Of a DNA stretch of 11,137 nucleotides, positions 6,530 through 11,137 are shown piece after piece. The stretch's first letter is position 1, and each line of letters begins with the position of its first letter. Origin of the DNA: Dehalococcoidia bacterium (GTDB taxonomy: Bacteria; Chloroflexota; Dehalococcoidia; Tepidiformales; Tepidiformaceae); assembly GCA_023228745.1 (NCBI GenBank), contig JALOAP010000058.1, positions 1 through 11,137 of the forward strand. The letters are read 5' to 3'. The notes below the pieces were generated by a model. That model had not been told where the DNA came from, searched no databases, and saw nothing but the letters and a program-made list of their open reading frames with translations. A program made the position numbers and the translations under genes.

Positions 6530-7609
6530 GTGGAGCTGCGCTTCCGCACCGCGCGAACCGACGACATCCCGGCAATTGTCTCGCTGGTTAACCTCGCGTA
6601 CCGCGTGGAGGACTTCTTTATCGATGGCAACCGGACACATGAAGGCGAGGTAGGCGAGCTGCTCGCGGCAGACACCTTCCTTGTCGCGGAGGGCGATGAC
6701 GGCGAACTCATCGCCTCGGTGCACGTGTCGATAGCCGGAGATCGCGGCTACTTCGGGATGCTTTCCGTCCACCCAACCCTGCAGGGGAGCGGTGTCGGCC
6801 GGCGCGTCGTCGCGGCAGCCGAGACGTTGGCCCGCGCGTACGGGTGCCGGGAGATGGACCTGAGTTACGTTCACTTACGACCCGAACTGCCGGTGCTGTA
6901 CCGGAAGTTCGGCTACCGGGAAACTGGCACCGCGCCGTTTCCACACCCCTGGAAGCTGAAGCAGCCGGCCCATCTTGTGACGATGTCGAAGCCGCTGCAC
7001 GAGGAGAACAGTGACATGGCCAAGAGTATGGCATTAACCACCCCGCTTACCGACGAGGCGGTGGATGGGCTGGAAATCGGGACGCACGTGACCTTCACGG
7101 GGATCATCTATACCGCGCGGGACGCTGCGCATAAGCGGCTCATCGAGCTGGTACAGAAGGGCGAGGAGCTGCCAATCGACCTGCGCGGGCAGGTGATCTA
7201 CTACGTGGGGCCGACGCCGCCGCGGCCGGGCGCGGTCATCGGGTCGGCGGGACCGACCACGGCGATGCGGCTCGACCCATACACCGAGCCGATGCTCGCA
7301 CTCGGCGTGAAGGGCATCATCGGGAAGGGAGGGCGTGGGCCGGCGGTACGCGAGGCGATCGCGAAGCACCACGCTGTGTATTGCATCGCGGTGGGCGGCA
7401 CCGGAGCGCTGCTCAACCGGCACATCAAGTCGGCGGAAGTGGTTGCGTTCGAAGACCTCGGTACGGAGGCGATCCGGCGGCTGGAAGTCGAAGGCTTCCC
7501 CGCGATCGTGGTGAACGACTGCCGCGGCGGCGACCTGCTGGAGGCCGGGAAGAAAGAGTATCGAACGAGCAGCCGTCCGATCCCGGCGGTGCGTTCGCTC
7601 GGGGGCTAA
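6530..7609 (+). CDS. GNAT acetyltransferase fused in frame to class I fumarase beta subunit
   Basis: One open frame of 359 residues holds two domains. Residues 1-156 are a GNAT-type N-acetyltransferase. It has the motif A strand GMLSVHP (76-82) followed by the acetyl-CoA pyrophosphate loop QGSGVG (85-90), a C-terminal LYRKFGY and the closing strand VTMSKPL (150-156). Only six residues (HEENSD) separate it from M163, where a complete fumarase beta subunit begins, with RDAAHK, GPTTAMRLDPY, GKGG and GGTGALL motifs. No stop lies between. The start is GTG at 6530, preceded by AGGTGA at a five-base spacing; GTG at 6521 and 6461 are alternatives, the last overlapping fumarase alpha. The beta half completes the active site with the upstream alpha subunit. 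The acetyltransferase substrate is unknown. A missing base in the assembly could create a false fusion, because a TGA lies out of frame at 7012-7014. Confidence 0.8.
   Translation: MELRFRTARTDDIPAIVSLVNLAYRVEDFFIDGNRTHEGEVGELLAADTFLVAEGDDGELIASVHVSIAGDRGYFGMLSVHPTLQGSGVGRRVVAAAETLARAYGCREMDLSYVHLRPELPVLYRKFGYRETGTAPFPHPWKLKQPAHLVTMSKPLHEENSDMAKSMALTTPLTDEAVDGLEIGTHVTFTGIIYTARDAAHKRLIELVQKGEELPIDLRGQVIYYVGPTPPRPGAVIGSAGPTTAMRLDPYTEPMLALGVKGIIGKGGRGPAVREAIAKHHAVYCIAVGGTGALLNRHIKSAEVVAFEDLGTEAIRRLEVEGFPAIVVNDCRGGDLLEAGKKEYRTSSRPIPAVRSLGG
7001..7006 (+). promoter_or_regulatory. Internal Shine-Dalgarno for free fumarase beta
   Basis: GAGGAG lies nine bases upstream of the ATG at 7016, inside the fused ORF, where it encodes Glu158-Glu159. 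It is one of the strongest ribosome-binding sites in the window. It sits exactly at the boundary between the acetyltransferase and fumarase beta domains, so it probably served, or still serves, as the start signal of a separate beta subunit. Confidence 0.6.
7016..7609 (+). CDS. Class I fumarate hydratase, beta subunit (internal start within the fusion ORF)
   Basis: Translation from the internal ATG gives a 197-residue protein, a normal length for a free beta subunit. This subunit supplies part of the substrate-binding site of the two-subunit [4Fe-4S] fumarase. Landmarks are TPLTDEAV (9-16), TARDAAHKRL (33-42), IGSAGPTTAMRLDPY (75-89), IGKGG (102-106) and VGGTGALL (126-133). The well-placed GAGGAG at 7001-7006 supports this start. 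It is nested in the fusion described above, so the cell may make the fusion, the free subunit or both; the sequence does not decide. The TAA at 7607-7609 overlaps the stop of the convergent nei gene. It pairs functionally with the alpha subunit gene ending at 6489. The family call is firm; independent translation is inferred. Confidence 0.6.
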   Translation: MAKSMALTTPLTDEAVDGLEIGTHVTFTGIIYTARDAAHKRLIELVQKGEELPIDLRGQVIYYVGPTPPRPGAVIGSAGPTTAMRLDPYTEPMLALGVKGIIGKGGRGPAVREAIAKHHAVYCIAVGGTGALLNRHIKSAEVVAFEDLGTEAIRRLEVEGFPAIVVNDCRGGDLLEAGKKEYRTSSRPIPAVRSLGG

Positions 7610-8463
7610 GCTCCGAGCCCGGGGCGGGCGTTGCGTCGTCGCATGGAAGGCTGCACGCGCTGGCCGTCGGTCATCGGCTGGCAGTTCGGACACCAGGTCG
7701 TGTAGCGGATATCTTCGCCCTGCGGCGCGCTGCGGAGGCGGGTAAAGCAGCGGCGGCAGGGCTGGCCGCTGCGCTTATAGACGTACATTGCCGGGCGGCG
7801 CGGGCGAACGACCGTGCCGTCCGAATTCCCCACACTGGCGCGAAGGAGTTCGCGGGCCTTCGCAACGAGCGTGCGAACTTCGTCATCGCTGAGTTCGCCG
7901 ACGGTGCGCCACGGGTTGATGCCGCAGCGAAAGAGCGTCTCGTGCTTCCAGATGTTCCCGACGCCCGCCATGGCGCGCTGGTCCATGATCGCGTCACCGA
8001 TGGTGAGCGCTGCGCGCGCGGGATCGCGGAGACGGCGAAAGACCTCGTCGGCATCAAAATCGTCGTCGAGCAGGTTCGGCCCGAGACCTGCGATCGGTTG
8101 GTAGTGGTCGATTGCGCGCTCTTCGATGAGTTCGATCACTGGCGCGCTGAAGTTGACGACGGTGGCGCCGGGGACTTCGAGCACGAGCCGGGCCTCGCGC
8201 TCGGGCTTCGTCCACGGTTCACCGGTTGTGTAGATGTGCCAGGTGCCGTACATACGCAGGTGGCCGCGGAGGGCAAGGCCGTTATCGAAGCTGATGAGCA
8301 TGTTCTTGCCCTGGGCGCGAACGGCGGTGCAGGTCGCGCCGACGATAAGGTGGACCTTTGGGACCGGTCCGGGGCCGTGGCTGCGCGCGGCCTGGACCAC
8401 CTGGCCCTCGAGGACGGGCCGGAGCCGATCGGCGAAGCGATAGAGGCTATCCCCTTCCGGCAA
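7606..8463 (-). CDS. nei: Fpg/Nei-family DNA glycosylase (endonuclease VIII type)
   Basis: This base-excision-repair enzyme removes oxidised bases and nicks the abasic site. The 285-residue product starts PEGDS, with the catalytic Pro2 (which forms the Schiff base) and Glu3 after Met removal. Lys53 in the QGKNML hairpin, the helix-two-turn-helix motif around AGVGNIWKHE, and a C-terminal zinc finger (C236, C239, C258, C261, with R253) are all present. The PEGDSLY start and WCPNCQ end favour the Nei branch over MutM. The start is a TTG at 8463, fixed by the catalytic Pro2 and by an AAAGGAG seven bases upstream. The longer frame to 8943 runs antisense-free only inside lhr and is spurious. It overlaps the lhr end by 17 bases, so the two are likely co-translated. 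Its stop overlaps the fumarase beta stop by four bases. In mycobacteria lhr and nei are also neighbours. Confidence 0.93.
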   Translation of the reverse strand: MPEGDSLYRFADRLRPVLEGQVVQAARSHGPGPVPKVHLIVGATCTAVRAQGKNMLISFDNGLALRGHLRMYGTWHIYTTGEPWTKPEREARLVLEVPGATVVNFSAPVIELIEERAIDHYQPIAGLGPNLLDDDFDADEVFRRLRDPARAALTIGDAIMDQRAMAGVGNIWKHETLFRCGINPWRTVGELSDDEVRTLVAKARELLRASVGNSDGTVVRPRRPAMYVYKRSGQPCRRCFTRLRSAPQGEDIRYTTWCPNCQPMTDGQRVQPSMRRRNARPGLGA

Positions 8464-11137
8464 TCGCGGGCTCCTTTCGGGTGGGCCGGTAGGCGAGGCC
8501 GCGGTAGGTGGGCGCGAAGCCTGCATCGATGAAGCGCTGTGCCTGTGGCGATTGGTCCGCGGGCTCCCCATCGATCCGCTCGAGTGCGAACGGGCGACCT
8601 CCAGCGGAAGCTGCGAGGTCGACGAGTCGCTCAAGCGCGGGGGCGGCGTACTCGGGGTCGTCGAAGGCGGGGAGCGTGACCAGGCTGCGGCCACCGCGGT
8701 CGAGGTAGAGCACCGGGACGCCGGCGACGAGCACGACGCGGGAGCCGGCACTCCGCTGAAGCGGGCGGCGCTCGCCCTCACGACGCGGCCAGGGTAGCGC
8801 TGCGCCGTATGGGTTTGCGGGGTCGGTCGCCGCAAGAACGTAGACCTGCGGTTCCTCCGGGCGGTCGCGTTCTGCGCGAAGGCGGTCGACGGCGCCGGGG
8901 AGTGCGAACTGGGCAGCGCCCAGCCCTTCGACGAAGTAGCCACGGCGCACGCGCCCCGACTCCTCCATCGCCTTGAGGACCGGATAGACGGCGCCGAAGC
9001 CGCCTGCGATACCTTCAGCGGCGACAGCTTCGCGGGTGACCACGCCGTACCGCTCGAGGAGGGCAGTCGCGAGGGCGTGGGCGCGCGCAGTTGGATTCAC
9101 GAGGCCGGGAGAGCGCACGACCGACCAGCGGCCGGCGGCCTCTGGAGGAACGAGCGAGCGGCTCGCGCGCGGCGACGGCGCGCCGCGGCGCGGCCAGGCG
9201 AGCGCACGCAGCGGTGCGAACGTGTCGTTGGTGATGCGGCCGCTCCAGGCGAGCTCCCAGAGGGCATCGAGGGCGTCCCGCGGATGAGCGGTCTTCGCGG
9301 CCCGCACGAGCTCCGTGAAGAAGGAGGCGCCGTTGTCCCGGAGGTAGTCGAGGATCGCGGCGGCAAGTTCGCCCGGCTCGTCGACGGAGGGTGGTGGCGC
9401 GAGGTCGGCGAGGTGGTCGCGGCGGAAAAGGGCCACACGGCCATCGTCGCGCCCGAGCTGACCACGACCGATCCATGCGACTTCGCCGGCGGCTCCGAGC
9501 TCATCGAGGAGGCGGGGCTGGTAGTCGGCGACGCGCACCGGGAGGACGTCGCGTTCGAGGACGGAGGCGGGCAGGGGCAGCGCTTCGAGCTGGCCCAGGA
9601 CCTCACGCAAGCGGTCGATGCCGGCATGGGTACTGCCAAGTCCCTGCCACTTCGAGAGGAAGCGGGCAAAGGCGTCCTGGGGAACGGGTTCGACCTCCTT
9701 GCGGAGCCGGGCGAGGGAGCGCTTCCGAAGCTGGCGCAGGACATCGGCGTCGCACCATTCGCGCTCGTGACCGCGGGGACGGAAGTCGCCGTGGACCAGC
9801 GTGCCCTCCCGTTCGAGCGCGTCAAGTGCGGTGCGCACCAGCGATTCGGGGACGGTCCAGCGAGTCGCAACATCGCGGGCGAGGAAGGGCGCGTGGGTGC
9901 GGGCGTAGCGGGCGACCAGGCCCTCGAGCGGACGCACCGAGTACTGGAGGAACACCTCGGGCACACCGAGCGGGGGCGCGACACCGAGCGCGTCGCGGAA
10001 GCGGCCGGCGTCTTCGATCGGGATCCAACGCTCTTCGCCGCCGATCCGCACGAGGCAGGCGCGGCGTTCCGCTTCAAGCTGTTTGAGCCAGCTGCCTGCC
10101 TGTTCCGGGTGGGTTACGCGTGCTTCGACTTCGAAGGTCGTGAGGTCACCCAGGCGGCGAAGCAGGTCGTGGAGTTGGTCGACGTTACGCGCCTTGCGGT
10201 TCTCGACCAGGGCCTGCAGCTCGAGTTCGAGTTGGTCGAGCGCTTCGGGGTCAAGGAGTTCGCGCAGTTCGTCGTCGCCGAGGAGGTCGCGCAACAGGTT
10301 GCGGTCGAGCGCGAGGGCCTGGGCGCGCCGCTCGGCGAGGGGGGCGTCGCCTTCGTACATGTAGGCGGCGATGTAATCGAAGAGGAGGCTCCGTGCGAAG
10401 GGGGAGGCTTCCTGCGTTTCGACGCTGCGTACTTTGATCTCGCGGCTGCGGATGGCGGCGAGGATCTCCTGGAGGCCGGGGAGGTCAAACACATCGCGGA
10501 GGCATTCGCGGTAGGTCTCGAGGATGACCGGGAAGGAGCCGTAGCGGCTGGCGACGGCAAGGAGGTTGGCGGAGCGGAGGCGCTGCTGCCAGAGCGGCGT
10601 GCGGGCGCCGGGGCGGCGGCGTGGCAGCAGGAGTGCCCGGCCGGCGTTCTCGCGGAAGTGCGAGGCGAAGAGCGGAGTGTCGGCGAGACGGTTTACCACC
10701 AGCTCTTCGACCTCTTCGGGGGAGGGGAAGAGCAAGTCTTCCGCCGGGAGGTCATCGCCGCCGGCGAAGCGGATGGCGATGCCGTCGTCGCTCCAGATGG
10801 TCTGGATATCGAAGCCGGTGCGCTCGGTGAGGACGGCTTCGATGGCCTGGGCCCAGGGGGCGTGGACGCGCCCACCGAAGGGCGTGAGGAGGACCATGCG
10901 CCAGTCGCCAAGCTCGTCGCGGAAACGTTGGACGACGATGGTCCGGTCGGTGGGCAGAGCACCGGTGGCCTGCTTCTCCTCCTGGAGGTAGGCGAGCAGG
11001 TTGCGGGCAGAGCGTTCGTCGAGGTCGTGCTCGGTCCGGAGGCGGGTGATGACTGCCTCCTCATCGCGGACGTGTTCGAGCTCGCGGGTGAAGGCGCCGA
11101 TGGCACGGCCGAAATCGAGTTCGCGTCCGACGCCGTC
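8447..11137 (-). CDS. lhr: Lhr-family ATP-dependent DNA helicase, C-terminal 896 residues (cut by window edge)
   Basis: Lhr is a large superfamily 2 helicase that moves 3'-5' on single-stranded DNA and is linked to DNA repair. The frame is open to the window edge, so the helicase core motifs I-III lie outside. The visible part starts at the end of the second RecA domain: DRTIVVQRFRDELGDWR (about residues 61-77), TPFGGRVHAPWA (85-96) and SDDGIAIRF. Then come the winged-helix and core-closing region (FRENAGRALLLPRR, PLWQQRLRSANLLAVA, SFPVILETYRECL) and the long C-terminal domain of bacterial Lhr, with THAPFLARDVATRW, HEREWCDADVLRQLRKRSLARLR in that order, ending with LAATDPANPYGAALPW. The Escherichia coli C-terminal domain resembles AlkZ-type winged-helix proteins and has been reported to have uracil-DNA glycosylase activity; whether this one does is unknown. 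The full protein is probably near 1,450-1,550 residues, by comparison with the family. It overlaps nei by 17 bases. Confidence 0.93.
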   Translation of the reverse strand, partial: DGVGRELDFGRAIGAFTRELEHVRDEEAVITRLRTEHDLDERSARNLLAYLQEEKQATGALPTDRTIVVQRFRDELGDWRMVLLTPFGGRVHAPWAQAIEAVLTERTGFDIQTIWSDDGIAIRFAGGDDLPAEDLLFPSPEEVEELVVNRLADTPLFASHFRENAGRALLLPRRRPGARTPLWQQRLRSANLLAVASRYGSFPVILETYRECLRDVFDLPGLQEILAAIRSREIKVRSVETQEASPFARSLLFDYIAAYMYEGDAPLAERRAQALALDRNLLRDLLGDDELRELLDPEALDQLELELQALVENRKARNVDQLHDLLRRLGDLTTFEVEARVTHPEQAGSWLKQLEAERRACLVRIGGEERWIPIEDAGRFRDALGVAPPLGVPEVFLQYSVRPLEGLVARYARTHAPFLARDVATRWTVPESLVRTALDALEREGTLVHGDFRPRGHEREWCDADVLRQLRKRSLARLRKEVEPVPQDAFARFLSKWQGLGSTHAGIDRLREVLGQLEALPLPASVLERDVLPVRVADYQPRLLDELGAAGEVAWIGRGQLGRDDGRVALFRRDHLADLAPPPSVDEPGELAAAILDYLRDNGASFFTELVRAAKTAHPRDALDALWELAWSGRITNDTFAPLRALAWPRRGAPSPRASRSLVPPEAAGRWSVVRSPGLVNPTARAHALATALLERYGVVTREAVAAEGIAGGFGAVYPVLKAMEESGRVRRGYFVEGLGAAQFALPGAVDRLRAERDRPEEPQVYVLAATDPANPYGAALPWPRREGERRPLQRSAGSRVVLVAGVPVLYLDRGGRSLVTLPAFDDPEYAAPALERLVDLAASAGGRPFALERIDGEPADQSPQAQRFIDAGFAPTYRGLAYRPTRKEPAIAGRG
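8471..8477 (-). promoter_or_regulatory. Shine-Dalgarno AAAGGAG deciding the TTG start of nei
   Basis: Read on the minus strand, AAAGGAG ends seven bases before the TTG at 8463. It lies inside the last codons of lhr. This near-ideal site explains how an unusual TTG start is used and supports coupling of nei to lhr translation. Confidence 0.8.

Noticed and set aside
5713..6711. 332-codon minus-strand ORF across fumarase alpha
   Set aside because: Antisense shadow of a conserved gene; no recognisable motifs.
7381..8532. 383-codon plus-strand ORF antisense to nei
   Set aside because: It overlaps the fumarase beta end and the whole of nei, both well-supported genes, and shows no family signature.
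8464..8943. N-terminal extension of nei to an upstream ATG
   Set aside because: It would put 160 residues before the catalytic Pro2, which must be N-terminal, and it overlaps lhr in another frame.

Overview
The window is high-GC bacterial chromosome (about two-thirds G+C by eye) and almost fully coding. GTG and TTG starts occur, and many long antisense shadow ORFs result from the base composition. The gene content fits a Gram-positive-type or Chloroflexota/Actinomycetota-like lineage: a TTG-started endonuclease VIII-type glycosylase next to a long Lhr, a two-subunit class I fumarase, a YjfB-like mini-protein and a stand-alone class III cyclase. The phylum is a low-confidence inference. I see no rRNA, tRNA, CRISPR, insertion sequence or phage gene.

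Layout. (1) 1-348, minus: the N-terminal part of a CDF-family cation efflux protein, cut by the window edge. (2) 470-3919, plus: complete mfd, the transcription-repair coupling factor, ending in a structured convergent gap. (3) 5218-3978, minus: a two-gene operon of a DUF4097 beta-repeat protein and a small class III adenylate cyclase, joined by a one-base stop/start overlap. A CRP-like palindrome and a -10-like hexamer lie just upstream with the spacing of a class II CRP promoter. (4) 5356-5544, plus: a 62-residue YjfB-family protein. (5) 5641-7609, plus: class I fumarase alpha subunit, then an ORF in which a GNAT acetyltransferase runs in frame, with no stop, into the fumarase beta subunit. 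A Shine-Dalgarno and ATG inside that ORF could also give free beta subunit. (6) 11137-7606, minus: the C-terminal 896 residues of an Lhr-family helicase overlapping by 17 bases a nei-type DNA glycosylase, whose stop overlaps the fumarase stop.

How the genes work together. Three of the genes serve DNA repair: mfd, lhr and nei. lhr and nei are translationally coupled. Fumarase alpha and beta together should form the [4Fe-4S] fumarate hydratase of the TCA cycle, with an unexplained acetyltransferase between them. The cyclase has all the residues expected for cAMP synthesis, and the CRP-like site in front of its operon suggests cAMP-dependent feedback on its own expression.

Most worth checking: the GNAT-fumarase beta fusion with its internal start, and the CRP-like promoter in front of the cyclase operon.
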